DNA of 62,518 bases from Saprolegnia diclina VS20 (Eukaryota > Oomycota > Saprolegniomycetes > Saprolegniales > Saprolegniaceae): positions 133,644 through 196,161 of the forward strand of contig NW_008246105.1 in the NCBI RefSeq assembly GCF_000281045.1, read 5' to 3'. Position 1 is the stretch's first letter. The number at the start of each line of letters is the position of its first letter. This document shows, piece by piece, positions 21,543-33,780 of this stretch. A program made the position numbers and the translations under genes. The notes below the pieces were generated by a model that saw only the letters and a program-made list of their open reading frames with translations, did not search any database and had not been told where the DNA came from.

Positions 21543-23015
21543 TTAGTGCACAGCGTCGTAAAAGAGGCTGCTGAGGCCGTAGCGAATGCCAAAGGCTAGC
21601 GCACAGCAAAACACTTGAAACGTCAGGAGGAGCACGACCAAGGTGCGCTCGGGCATTGGGCCAAAGACGACGAGGAAGAGGTTGAGCACCGTGTAGTTGC
21701 TCCGCGTCGACTCGGGCGTGATCTACAAAATGCAGTGGAAAGGGTGCGGGACAGCGAGAAGAGACCGTGGACGGCTCGAGGTTGCCGGTCGCAGCGTTGA
21801 ACTTTGGAAGGCGGTGGCGCGGACACGGCACGAGCTTGACGAGCTGCGGCATCGAGTAGAGGAAATTGAGAATTTGGGGCGCGAAAAACAGCAAGAGCGT
21901 CTTGGAAAAATGCCCCAAAATGCCCGCGACAGCAAACGTCATGCCGGCGTAGTAGCAAAAGGTGTCGCCCACAAACACCCGCGACGGGTACCTACGACGA
22001 CCCCTTTTGAGTAGGATGATTGCATTCGAACGAGGACGTACCAGTTATAGCGGAGCAGACCGAGCGTCGTGGCGAGGAATGGCAGCATGAGCACGAGTGA
22101 AAAGTAATGATACTGATCGCCGTCGTGACCGCGGTAGATCTGAATGACGTTTTGAATCACAACCGCAAGCCCAATCACAAACGACTAGATGGACGACTAG
22201 ATCGAATGGTGTTGCCACGATTTCCGTAGACGTACCTGGCCCGCTTCGAGGCCGTTGATGCCGGCATAAATGTTGATGGCGTTCGTGCAGAAGACCGCCA
22301 TCATGCCCATGTAGACATAGTAGATCCAACCTAAACATTCAGAATGAGCGTATTCTGTGCTGGAATCGACGCACGGACCCAGATCGATGATTTCGCCTTG
22401 CGCCGAGACCTAAGAACCACAAGGCGCATCGTGAGCGCATGTTGCTACAGTGCGCACGACACACTTCGAAGAGGAGCGAGAGGACGCCATGGAGCGGGCT
22501 CGACTCGGCGATGAGGCCGCGAAGAGGCTTGGGGATGACGACGGCTGTTAGGCCCGAGTAGTGCAACAGCACTGGAATCGTCGCTAGCGGCGGAAAGAGC
22601 AGTTTGTGGCGCCACTTGAGATCATGCAGATCGTCCCAAAAGCTACGCAGTACGAGCCGGTGACGACGTGGCGTAAGGCGAGGCGCTGTACCCGAGCACG
22701 ATCATGGCGGTGATCGAGGCGATGCCCCAGCGCATGCTCGACTGATGCGTCTCGATGAAGAACGTGAGGAGCGTCGCGAGGACGACAAAGACCAACCCAG
22801 AGACAATGCCCAGCGCCTCGGGGCTAGCACCATCGCATGAGACGATCGAGGTTGAGAGGGTCATGGACGTACATGGGCACGTCGCCCGCCGGCGTCCCGC
22901 GCTTGCAGAGGTCCTTGCCCGTGAGCTTAGCCGGTAGCTTGGTCTTGACCTTCTCGATGAGCACGGCGACGGCCACGTAGCCGCCGGTGCAGACACCGCC
23001 CAGAAGCGACCACAT
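21543..23015 (-). CDS. ALG7: UDP-GlcNAc:dolichyl-phosphate GlcNAc-1-phosphotransferase
   Basis: First enzyme of N-glycan precursor synthesis in the ER membrane (DPAGT1; the target of tunicamycin). About eight short exons on the minus strand, close to 400 aa, polytopic. N-terminus [22 protein letters not shown] (23015). Family landmarks in order: [15 protein letters not shown] then [64 protein letters not shown] with the conserved GDT/F loop; [39 protein letters not shown], the loop typical of the eukaryotic enzyme; and the final [19 protein letters not shown]. Convergent with the carrier fusion (53 bp gap). Confidence 0.93.
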
Positions 23016-23041
23016 TGCAGTGAAATGACTTGTGGCCTCGG

Positions 23042-23046
23042 ATTGG
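23042..23046 (-). promoter_or_regulatory. CCAAT box upstream of ALG7
   Basis: ATTGG on the plus strand (CCAAT on the gene strand), 27 nt upstream of the ALG7 start. Confidence 0.4.
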
Positions 23047-23544
23047 CTATCATAAAAATATGGTCGCTACACAGTACATTGGTATGAAAATTTAATATTT
23101 CGAAAAGAATCGAGCCACCACACGTGGCAGCACGAGGCGGCAGCCCGTGGCAGGGTGACCGCCATACGACCGTCGGGTCTGCGTGCAGCGGGAGAACCTA
23201 AAGCGCAGAACCGCACGCACACACACAGGCAGCGCCCAATACGTACGCTCCGTGTCGTCGTTCAGCGGCACTAGGTCTCTGCGCTGCCATAATACCAGCA
23301 GCAGTAGAACCAAGCACGTTGGCAAGAGGTGCGCCGTCATAGACGCGCGAAGCTGACGCGCTGGGCGCTAGAAACGCCTTCAAGTTCAGCGGAATGCGGT
23401 CCATCAGGCGAGATGACACCTTTGGGCGTAGTACGTTGCAAGCTGCGCGCCGTGTGCACGAGTAAAACGTCCTTGAACCTACGGGTCCAAGGAGTAAAAG
23501 TCGTTTTACGTGGTTTTACGTTCGTCCGGCATTCTTTAACGTGT

Positions 23545-24738
23545 ATGTCCCGCGACGCCTTTGTGGAGCTCTTTACCAGCTTTGTCCATGAGGCGCAGAC
23601 AAGCGTGGGCTTTGACACGCCTGGCGCCAGCGTGCTGCTAGCCAAGGCGCGCGTCGCCCTCGAGCCGCTCCGCGCTACCTGCCACCAGGCCGCGGACGAC
23701 GTCGCGCAGCTCGAGCAGCGTCTATCGCACCGACTCGCGCACGACGGCGACGACCGCCGCCGCTTCTTGGCCATGGACCGACAAGGAACCGGCTTTCTCA
23801 GCTACGATGACTTTCAGCGCGCCTTGGATGTACGCGCACTCTGTGGCGCAGCGGCTTGACCGGATGTATATAGCGCCTCAACCTGCCCACCGACCCTGCG
23901 ACCGTGGCCCGGCTGCTGCTCAAGTACGACCGCAGCGGCCGCGGGTACGTCAATTACACGAGTTTTCTGCGACTGCGCCGTCTTTCGGAGGCCCCTATCT
24001 CGACGTTGCACGCTGCGCAGGCCCAAGTGCTTGCACTGCCGTGTCCGTCGTCCGACGACCTCGCCGAGCTCGAGCGTTGGCGCCACGAGCGCGCGATGGC
24101 CCGTCTCCGCACCAAGCTCTACGAAAAAAGCACGTCATTGCGTCAGCTGTACCTGCACTTGGACAAGGACCGGTATATGAGCCGTGTGCACACGGGCTCG
24201 AAAAATCTGACAGGTTGGTAGCTTTGGCGCCGTCACCGTCGACGAGCTGCATGACGGGCTGGCCTCCATGGGCATTCTTCTTGCCAAGCCCGAGCTCGAC
24301 GCCATTGCAGCACACTGTCCCACTCGACACGGCATGCTCGCTCTCGGCGACTTTTGCCGGCTTGTCGATGCCCTCCCAGACGAGGCACGGAACGACGACG
24401 CGATCTGGCCTACAAGCTTCGCTCTGCCCACGCCCGCGTCAAGGGACGAGGCCCGAAGAGTACCTCAGCACACGACGGTGCTGGACGACGTGGAGGCGGT
24501 ACGCGTGCCATTGGTCGCGGACCTCGTCGCGGAAGGCAAGACAGCGCGGGCGCTCTTTGCCGCGCTCTGCGATCCGCAAGCGCATGTGATCACGGTCCAC
24601 TCGTTGGAGAGAGCGCTAGCACGACAGCAGCTGCCCATACCCCCTCGAGATGCGCTCGTGCGTCTCGTAAGTGCATACGACAAGACGGGCACCGGATCTC
24701 TGGCGCTGCACGAATTTTTGCCGCTGCTGCGCCCGTAG
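23545..24738 (+). CDS. EF-hand calcium-binding protein
   Basis: Three exons: 23545-23829, 23874-24172 and 24222-24738 (1101 nt, 366 aa). Four EF-hand loops: DRQGTGFLSYDD and DRSGRGYVNYTS (Asp or Ser instead of Glu at position 12, so weaker), DKDRFGAVTVDE (formed across intron 2) and DKTGTGSLALHE near the C-terminus (both canonical in length with Glu at position 12). The helices between are Arg/Glu/Ala-rich. No TM or signal peptide. Such long multi-EF proteins are common in flagellates; a flagellar role is possible but not shown. The start is the first Met that keeps the N-terminal helix (MSRDAFVELFTSF). Confidence 0.8.
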
Positions 24739-24782
24739 GCTGCCACGTAGCATGCAACTCGGTGTTATCTTGTGTAACGTCG

Positions 24783-27700
24783 CTACATGTCGATCTTGTG
24801 GATCGAGAAGAACACGGGCTTGGCCTGGCGGCGGTCGAGCAAGCCGTTGAGCCCGAGGAAGCCGCCGTCAATGTCGCAGCAGACGGGGCGCGCGACAACG
24901 CCGTCGGCGCGCGTCAGCGCCGGCAGTGTCACCCAGTCCGTATTGAACGACTTGCGTAGACGGTTGGCGTCGGCGACGTGCACCACAATTTTGTCGTCGC
25001 CATTGCGGACAGGCTACAAGACAGCATAGTCATTGGACTAGTGCAACAGGAAATGCGTACGTTGTTTGCGCGGTGGTTGGTCAACGCCACGTGCATCTCG
25101 CCTTTGGAAAGCACTTTGGCCGACGCGTCGCGGAAGCGCGGCTGGAGGCTGAGCACATGGTTGCTACCCGGCGTCTTGGCGTTGAGCGAGTACAGTTGCT
25201 GGCTCGTCGGCACGCAAATCGCACACGTTTCCGGTGCGACTTGCAGCACAAACTCGTATGCGTACTTGAGCACTGTCTTCTTCTCCTTGGCCATCGCATC
25301 GCTGCTCCGCGGCTTGCTACGCTCGAGATGAGATACGACATCAGCTATGTTAGCGCCGTGTACATGACAAAGCGCGCCGGAATGAACGCGTCGCGCGTAT
25401 TGTTGTTCTCGAGCATCTCGGGGCCCGGCACGACCAAAACGTACTGCACGTCCCTACACACCGATCGTCGTCAGAACCTCAATTTCTCGCGACTCTAACG
25501 TCGTACGGCTTGGTGAGGTCGGTTTCCAGGGCCCCTTTTCGCCACGGAAGAAAGCTGAGGGGCACACTGGCCGCGTCCGCCTTCTCCTGCTGCAAGTGGA
25601 GCTCAAACGTGTCGCCAAAGAAGAGGTCGGTCGTCTCGAGAAGACTCCGCAGCTGCTGCAACGCCACGGACGTCGACTCTTCGAGCATATGGAGCGCGGA
25701 CGCGCGCTCGTTATTGAGCAGCGACACGTCGCAGCGGTGGCGCAAAAGCCGCTCCGCAATGTCGGGCAGGTTGAACTTGATGGCTTCCATGAGCGGTGTA
25801 TAACCCTATCCACTAGTTGTGAGCTAAAACCATATAAAACCGAGCGCACGTCGTGGAGCTGGGCGTTGAGGTCGCACTCCATTTCGCGCTCAAACAAGGT
25901 GTCGAGCAGCGCCGTGGCTTGGGCGCGAATGATGTAAAAAAGCGCAGTGGCCCCCGTCTAGACCCATATATGTGCGCCTCCATGGCAACGTTGCTGTCTA
26001 CCGTGTCGGCAGGGCGCAAGTCGCAGCCTTTGGCCGTCAGGAGCTCCTTTGCCGACGCCAAGCACTTCGACTCGAGCGCTAGCATGAGCGGTGTCTGCTT
26101 TTTGTCCTAACAACAAAGGAAAATGCAGACATGTTGTCATGAAGACATGCTCACTACATGCGTCTGGTCGTTGAGGCGACACCCTGCCTTGATGAGTCGC
26201 TCGACCCAATCGACGTCGTCGACAACGAGGTGCAGCGCCGACTCGTTCTTCTACGCAGCGCATGAGCTCACGGTGCGCAGCGGGTGTCGACCTGGTTACG
26301 GATCGTGACGTCGGCTTCCCGGTCGACCAAGAGCTGCGCGACGCCGCGTAGACGGTGTCGCAGCACATGCAACAGCGCTGTGTCTCCCTACATCGGCCTT
26401 GGCCTTTACGTCTGCAAACAGCAGGCTGACGCACCGCCTTGTCTTGGTGGTTTTTGTCGACGCCGTGGGACAAGAGCTCGGTGGCCATTGCGATCGCGTC
26501 CGTCTCGGGGCGTACGTGGACCACATACCACAGCAATGACTCCCCCCGCTAGCCAAACGCGTCGATACAAACGCAGCATTTCGGACCAGCGTACGTTGTT
26601 GTAGTACAGCAGGTTGCATTTTTTGTCCATCAAGAGACGCGCAACGTCCGGTCGGTTGCAACGTAAGAGGTACATAAGCGGCGACTGCCCGTCCTACGGA
26701 GAGCATGCACGACGCGCTCGCTGCAACTATCGTCGAACCTCGTCCTTGGCGTCGACGTTGCAGCCCATCTCTCGCAGCTTGGCGACCGTGTCCACGGACG
26801 CAAAGAAGAGTGCCGATTGCCCCAGCTACGGACTTGATGTCAGCTCGCGCAGCGCAATTGCTGCTGCGACGCACCTTGTTGCCGCGGACGACGTCGCACT
26901 TGCGCTCGAGAAGAAGACGCACAGTCTCCGTGCGGTTGTTTTGCAGTGCCAGCATCAGCGGCGTGTTGCCCTAATCCACCATGCAATTAGTGGTCGTTCG
27001 ACTTCGGCATAGCCGCTTACATTTTGCGTCGGGTCGCGTACGTTGATGTCGCAGCCTGCGTCAAGGAGCCGTTGCACCATGGCCACGCTGGCACTGGCGG
27101 CCGCCTGGGACAGCGCCGACACGCCTTCCTACAAATATCCCTCGACTCAAAGCCGCTAGCCGCAGAGGAGCAAACCTTGCTCACGGCCGTGACGTTGCAC
27201 TCGAGGTCGATGAGCGCCAAGGCAACGTCGTCGCTCGAGTGATCGAACGCCATCATGAACGGCGTGCGTCCGAGCTACGCCATGCGTCGTCCAGCGCTGC
27301 CTCTCGGGTTCACGCACCTTATCTTTGGTGTCGACAGGACACCCGCGCGCGACCAGCGTGCGAATGAGCGCTGGTGTCGACGCCAAGAAGAGCGCTGTTC
27401 GCCCATCCTACGCCACTGTCGTCCTCGTGGCGATGAGATAAGAGCGATACCGTCGCGGCCAGTGTGACGTCGGTCGTCGGCGCCGCCAGGAGCAGCTCCA
27501 CCACATCCTCCCGCGCATGTGAAAGCGCGAGCATGAGTGGTGACTTGCCGTCCTGTACGCGATGATGAGCCAAGAGACGCAACGACTTGGCGTACGTGGA
27601 ACGTGGCCGCCTGCGCGTTGAGGTTGCAGCCGCGCTTCCCGAGCACCGCGACGACATTGCTCGGCGTCGTCGACGAGGCGCACGCCGCCAGTATCGGTGT

Positions 27701-30227
27701 CACACCGTCCTAGAAGCGACGCTATGTGCTGTTTCTATTGCACGAGTAGGCAGCCAACGTGATCGGGCAAGTCGACACTCGCGCCGCGTTCGAGAAGCGG
27801 CTCGACCAGCGTTGGCTCGTGGCGCACGGCGGCCATGAGCACCGTTTCTCCCTGTGGGATCATGACGAATTTTACGATCGTACTCGCATGACGCACCGTC
27901 GTCGAGAGCTGCGTGTTGGGGTTGGTACCGAGTGCGAGAAGGTGCTTGGCGATCTCGACGCGGTTCGTCTCGACTGCACAAAAGAGCGCATTTCGGCCCA
28001 TCTAGAGGGTACCGTTGAGCGCGCAACAGCAGTGACATCAAGCAGACAGTGTCGGTGGCGGCCAGCGACGCCGGTGGGCTCTGCGTGAGAAGCCGCTGGA
28101 GCACCGCATCCGTCGCGTGGCGCTCGAGCGCCGTCATGAGCAAGGTCTTGCCCGACTACACAGATCATCCGACCACGAGCGTCGTACTGAACAGTGTACT
28201 TGGTCCTGACGATTTAGCATTCCCGACGACGTCTCGAGGAGGAGCGCCAGAACGTTCTCGTCGGCCAACGCCATGTGCAGCGCACTCTCGCCTTTCTACC
28301 ATCCGCAGCATTTCGTTTGTCAGCCAAGACGATATTTTGTACGTCGTTGCAGCGCTCAGTGTCGCACTGCTTGGCCAAGAGCGCTGTCGTCATTGCTTCG
28401 TGGCGGTGCCGGAGCGCTAGCATCAACGGCGTGTTGCCCTAATCCCATCCCAATTCATCATTTGTTTGCATAATGCAACGTCGTACGTGGCGATCGGTCG
28501 CGTTCACATCGACACCGTAGCCGAGAAGCGCGTCGAGCGTGGCCACGTCACCGGCGGTCACAGCGTTCAAGAGCGCCTATGTCACTCCGAGGACGAGGTT
28601 CTTTAGAGTCTACTGTACCACGTCGCCGGCGCCGTCGTGCTGGAGCAGCAAGCGCACGACGTCATCCTTCTGATGTTGGATGGCCAGTGAGAGCGGCGTC
28701 GAGCCCTACGTAGCAATGGGATAGGGTTCAACATCGCCGCGTCACCCACGTCTTTGGCCGCGGCGCTCGCACTGCAGCCCTCGTCGAGGAGGAGCGCGAC
28801 AAGCTCCGTGTCGCCATGCAGCACGGCTGCCCATAGCGCCGACTTGCCCATCTATGACACCGTGAAATGTAAAGTTGACAGCGGACGACACGGACAGGAT
28901 CGGGCGCGCTGAGGTTCAAGCCCTGTTCCGCCATCTTGGTCACGACAAGCTTGGCCACGACGTCGGCCTTGTGCGCCAGCGCGACCGCCAGCGCCGTCTG
29001 ACCGTTCTAGCCAGCAAGGAAATACCGTCGGATGTCGTTGGAACGAGCGCGTACGGGGTCCGCACGACGTAGGTCATAGCCATGCTCGAGAAGCGTCGCT
29101 GCCAAGCTGTGGTCATGTTCGAGGGCGTAGTTCCAGGCGGAGCGTCCCGCCTACGGGTCGATAGACGGACGGGGCGTTCGCTGCAGGTTTACCTTGTCGC
29201 GGCAGTTGACATTGCAGCCGTTCTCGAGCAAGTGCAACATGAGCGCCGCGTGGCCGTTTTGAATCGCAGCCATTAGGGGCGTCGTGCCCTAAGGACGAGG
29301 TTGAGAGACAGAGTCGTTGGTCGTCGCGTACATCGGGCCCCGGGGCATCCATGTCGCAGTTGAACGTGAGCAGCAACGACGCGATGTCGACATTGCCCGT
29401 CATGGCCGCAAACAACAGCGGCGCCTACGCATAATAGCATCATCGCACTACCTTGGAAGGGCATAGAGCGCACGGTGCCCGCGGCCTTCCAGTCCAAATC
29501 AGCGCGCGCCGCCAGTGCTTCGATGACGCGCCGCTGCGACTTGCCAATCGCTGCCGACAGCATGGTCTTTTGAGCCTACTCAAGTAGATGCTCAGATAGA
29601 AGCATGCACGACTCGAACGTCAGACCTTGTTGCGCTCGTTGATATCGCAGCCGCGTTCGATGAGGTAGACGGCCACATCTTCGTGGCCGGCCTCGATGAC
29701 CCGCAACGCCGCGGTGCTGCGCTACAGTAGTGACACACGTGCGTCACGCGATGGTTTTGTCAACGCAAGAAATGGCAACCTGAGCGTCGCGCGCGTTCAG
29801 GTTGATCTTCTTCTCGACGAGGTGCGCGGCCGCCACGACCGACGAGGCGAAGAAGAGGGCCGTTTGGCCGGCCTAACCAAGCTCGCTACGTCCACGGCAC
29901 TGCCTCTAGGTCGCACCTGGTTGCGACGGTTGACGTCGCACGCCGCCGTGAGTAGCTGCTGCATGAGCCCAATGTTGTTGGCTTGCGTCGCCAGCATTAG
30001 CGCCGTGTGGCCATCCTATGCAAACAGTTCTCGTATCCTGTCATGGGATACAATCAAGTAACCTTGTCCTGGGCGTTGAGAGAGACGTTCGGTGCGCCCA
30101 AGAGCGCACTCACATCGCTTCCAGCTCGGATCGCGTCCAAGAGCTCCATCGTCAAAAGTCCGTAGTGACCCTTCGTTGAAGCCTCTGTAACCGGTTTTGG
30201 CGCGCCAAGTGGCGTGTGTTTAGTCAT
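24783..30227 (-). CDS. Giant ankyrin-repeat protein made of one-repeat exons
   Basis: Starts at 30227 (MTKHTPLGAPKPV) and ends at 24783. About 34 exons separated by about 33 introns of roughly 45-55 nt, giving roughly 1300 aa. From exon 2 on, nearly each exon is 93-105 nt and encodes one 31-35-residue ankyrin unit (for example 30015-29917, exactly 99 nt). The introns I checked are mostly phase 0 and sit just before the G-x-T-A-L helix start (AAK-D/GSTPLSLA; NQ/AGQTALFFA). The last 330 residues (about 25800-24783) are non-ankyrin, with TYEFVLQVAPETCAICVPTSQ and a C-terminus FFSIHKIDM of unknown fold. Individual borders are not all certain. Likely a scaffold; saprolegnialean genomes are rich in ankyrin proteins. 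Confidence 0.8.
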
Positions 30228-30327
30228 ATTTCCATTGTCCATACATTTCAACAGTATAAAATGGCATATCCAAGTAAAAGACCCAATTTGAAGACATTCA
30301 TTCACAACGTTGTTCGGTTTCACAATT

Positions 30328-31082
30328 CTAGTCGCGCCACTTGCTGTGGCCCTTGGCCTTTTTGCCCTTGGCACGGTTTTTGGGCGTCGGGCGCGGAGCC
30401 GGCTCGGGCATCAAGTAGCCATCACAGCCGGGGACACCGTACGAGCACACGTGCGGCGTCGACGTCATCGGGACACCCTCGCCGTCGTAGTCGTCCGGCA
30501 AGAACTGCGCCTTGGCCTCCTTGGGCTCCTCGAGCGCCTTTGTAAACGGACACTGGTTGCTCTCGGGGTCGATCTTGAGAAAGCGCAGTGTGCGACTGAG
30601 TTCGTCGTCTTCATACCACGCGAGGCCATGGCGGTTGAGATACCCGGACCGCAGGAACATGAGGACGCGCTCCATGTGCGCAGCGCTCCAGTCGACAAAG
30701 AACGAACCTAATGCACACATCTGCTCGATCCTTGCTGCTCACAAGACATGTACGTACCGTCGGGCAAGGCTGCGGTCTCGCGAAGCTCGTGGAAGAACGA
30801 GTCGTCGCATTTGAGCAGCGTCTCCCACGTCGTCTCGAGGTGTGTGCCGCCGACGTTGAGCCGGACTGTCGTGGTGACGGCGGGCGACGCGGTTGCGTTC
30901 ATCGATGGCGCATCACGAGGCATCTCGATCGTATAGCGGGTCACGGGTGAAAGACCCTGCAGCGACCACGAGAACCATGCGACAAGGCCGGCTGCGACCA
31001 CGTAGCCGCCGTGCTTGAAGCGGCACTTGGTCGTCGGCGTCGTCTCCTCGACACACGGCGTGGCAATGTGCACGAAGCCCAT
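30328..31082 (-). CDS. BTB/POZ (T1/KCTD-type) protein with N-terminal TM
   Basis: Two exons joined at PDG-SFFVDW (intron about 30710-30758). A TM segment (GGYVVAAGLVAWFSW, about residues 25-40) precedes a potassium-channel-tetramerisation BTB fold: VRLNVGGTHLETTWETLLK...FFHELRE...PDGSFFVDWSAAHMERVLMFLRSGYL. The C-terminal tail is basic and ends in PKNRAKGKKAKGHSKWRD. There is no channel pore. KCTD proteins often act as Cullin-3 adaptors or oligomeric scaffolds; a membrane-anchored one is less usual. The upstream Met at 31082 (MGFVHIA) is used. Confidence 0.75.
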
Positions 31083-31995
31083 CGTTTGCTCGCAAAGTCA
31101 AAATGGAAGTGGGCCGCTGATGTTCGAAACGTGTCGGCTGAAAAAAGGCGGCAGTCGGGGGTTTTGAAACACCTCCGAAGCGGTTGGCGCTCAATTTGGC
31201 ACTGCAGCACAAAAGGCAAACGTCTCGCAAGTGAGGTCGGTCGATGGCAGACAGTGTTTTCGTACCCGCTGTAGGTCGCCTAACTCTAGCAGCACGACCT
31301 TCCATCCTCCGCGTCCTCGCAACAGTTCTTGGGACGTAGTCGCCGTTTCGACGCCTGTCTACGCATACGAGGCACTTTCGCGGTAGATGCGTCAAGTGTA
31401 GCTGCAAGTAGTGCTGTGACAGCAGAGTAACCTCTTGTGAGAGACCGTTTGTGCTCTAAATATGCCCGTGGCTGCTGCGAGACTTGGTGAGTGAGGTCCG
31501 ATATGATCGTTGGGGTGTACGTGCACCGTCCTTGTTATTTGTGATCTTGACGTGTGCCATACACGCGGTCGATATGCCCAACCTGCGCCAACCACTTTGG
31601 ACCAGCGCTTATGCAAGTGGCGTCCCAGCCCTACGTTCGATGTCAAGGAAGGTAGGGGCGGTGTAGTATAATTGAGAAGAAGCTTTGGCTGACGACGGTG
31701 CATTATTATCAGTAGCATCGATCGAGCAGCTCGCCCCTAAAGCTAATACGAGTTGGGCTCAGGTCGGTTGCGATCTTTGGATTTGGCAACTTCAACGTGG
31801 TCGTGACACGCGGGGCGTCCGCCGTCCTTCCGGATAGTACATTCTGGAATTTTCCCCAAATCCCTTGCATTTCGACCGAGACGCGTCCGTGATTGGCCAA
31901 AATTCGGTCAAAGTGCTCTTATTGGTCAAAAAGGTGACGAGAGGTCGTGACCAAACGGTGGAAGCATCATGTTCATTTGAGATTTTGTCGGCAGT
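31083..31995. other. Intergenic region upstream of STI1
   Basis: 913 bp between the BTB gene start (minus) and the STI1 start (plus). No gene recognised; minus-strand frames at 30913-31407 and 31392-31718 lack domains. It holds the heat-shock element and CCAAT boxes listed separately. Confidence 0.5.
31842..31854 (+). promoter_or_regulatory. Perfect three-unit heat-shock element upstream of STI1
   Basis: TTCTGGAATTTTC matches TTCnnGAAnnTTC exactly and lies 142 bp before the STI1 start. CCAAT boxes (ATTGG) follow at 31892-31896 and 31921-31925. STI1/HOP genes are classic HSF targets in other eukaryotes. Confidence 0.7.
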
Positions 31996-33780
31996 ATGGC
32001 GAGCGAAGTACGTAGCCTCCGTCATGGCACCGACGCATGAACCCGCTCCTCATGGCGCAAGCGTAGGCGGAGCAGTGGAAGGCCAAGGGCAATGCTGCCC
32101 TCTCGGCCAAGAACAACACGGAGGCCATCGAGTGCTACACCAAGGCCATCGCGCTCAACGGGAGCAACCACGTCTACTACTCGAACCGCAGCGCGGCCTA
32201 CTTGAGCGACGACAAAGCCGAGCTCGCCTTGAAGGACGCTGAGGCGTGCATTGGCGTCAAGCCCGACTGGGGCAAGGGCTATGCGCGCAAGGGCGCGGCC
32301 TTGCACTCGCTGCAGGACTATGATGCTGCCGTTGCTGCGTACAAGGAGGGTCTTACGCACGAGCCCAACAACGCTGCGTGCTTGAGCGGTATTGAAGAGG
32401 TGGAGAAGGCCATGGCGAGCGCCACGAACCCCCTCGCCGGCGCCTTTGGCCCCGACATGTTTGCCAAGCTCGCGATGAACCCGCGCGTGCGCCACCTCCT
32501 CAACGACCCGGACTTTGTGATCAAGCTCCAGGAAGTCCAGAAGAACCCGTCGAAGCTCAACGAATACATGGGTGACCAGCGCATGATGACGGTCCTCGGC
32601 GAGCTCCTCGGCATTGGTGGCATGATGAACCGCGACGACGAACCCGAAGCGCCCCCGGCTCCGAAGGAGACCCCCGCGGCCGCCAAGCCCACGCCGGTCC
32701 CCGAGCCTGTCGTTGTCGAGGAAGACTTGACGGACGAGGAGAAGACGGCGCGTGCCTCGAAGCGTGCGGCCGAAGAGGCCAAGGCGCGTGGCAATGCGTT
32801 TTACAAGCAGAAGCAGTTTGCCGACGCCATTACGTGCTACGAGGAGGCGATCGCCAAGGACTCGACCAACATGTCGTACCTCTCGAACCTCGCGGCCGTC
32901 CGCTTGGAGCTCAAGGAGTACGATGCGTGCATTGAGCAGTGCAAGTACGTCGTCCTCTTGGTATCCATTACGCTCATCTATGTACAGGAAGGCCATTGAG
33001 GTTGGCCGTGACAACCGCGCCGACTATGCGCTCGTGGCCAAGGCCTACGTGCGCATCGCGACGGCATACATCAAGCAGGGCGAGACGGAGGCCAACCTCT
33101 TGGCGGCGATCCAAGCCTACGAGAGCGCGCAGGTCGAGAACCGCACGAACGACGTTGAGAAGAAGCTCAAGGAGGCGACGCTCAAGCTCAAGAAGGCCAA
33201 GGAGCTTGCCTACCTCGACCCGGTCAAGGGCCTCGAGGCCAAGGAGCTCGGGAACGAGCACTTCAAGAATGGCTTGTTCCCCAAGGCTGTCGAGGCCTAC
33301 ACGGAAGCCATCAAGCGCGACCCGACCAACCCGGTCTACTACGCCAACCGTGCGGCGGCGCTCACGAAGCTCACGTCGTTCCCGGACGCCAAGGCGGACT
33401 GCGAGAAGGCGCTGGCGCTCGACCCCAAGTATGTCAAGGCGTACAGCCGCCTCGGTGCGATCCAGTTTTTCATGAAGGAGTACCACAAGGCGATGGAGTC
33501 GTACCAGAAGGGCCTCGACATTGACCCGACGAACGCCGAGTGCCAGGACGGTCTCCGCAGCGTGCAGAGCAAGGTGCAGGCCGGCGGCAACGACGAGGAG
33601 CGCGCGGCGCATGGCATGGCCGACCCCGAGATCCAAGCCATTTTGCGCGACCCGATCATGCAGCAAGTGCTCAACGACTTCCAGACGGACCCGCGCGCCG
33701 CCCAGCGCCACATGCAGAACCCGGGCGTCATGGCCAAGATTGAAAAGCTCATTGCCGCCGGTGTCCTCCAAACCAAATAA
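31996..33780 (+). CDS. STI1: Hsp70-Hsp90 organising protein STI1/HOP
   Basis: Co-chaperone that passes clients from Hsp70 to Hsp90. Three exons: a tiny 12-nt first exon 31996-32007 (MASE), 32067-32944 and 32988-33780, giving 560 aa. The tiny exon is needed because the downstream TPR has no Met in place and GTACGT...GCGTAG gives a clean 59-nt intron. Domain order: TPR1 (AEQWKAKGNAALSA...SNRSAAYL...GKGYARKGAAL, all clamp residues present), DP1/STI1 (about 130-200: PDMFAKLAMNPRVRHLLNDPDF), a linker rich in Pro/Glu, TPR2A, TPR2B (KELGNEHFKNGLFPKAVEAY) and DP2 at the end (ADPEIQAILRDPIMQQVLNDF...VMAKIEKLIAAGVL). Complete canonical HOP. Confidence 0.95.

Noticed and set aside
32022-33014. 330-codon minus-strand frame opposite STI1
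   Set aside because: Mirror of codon bias in the STI1 exons; no domain and no splice logic.
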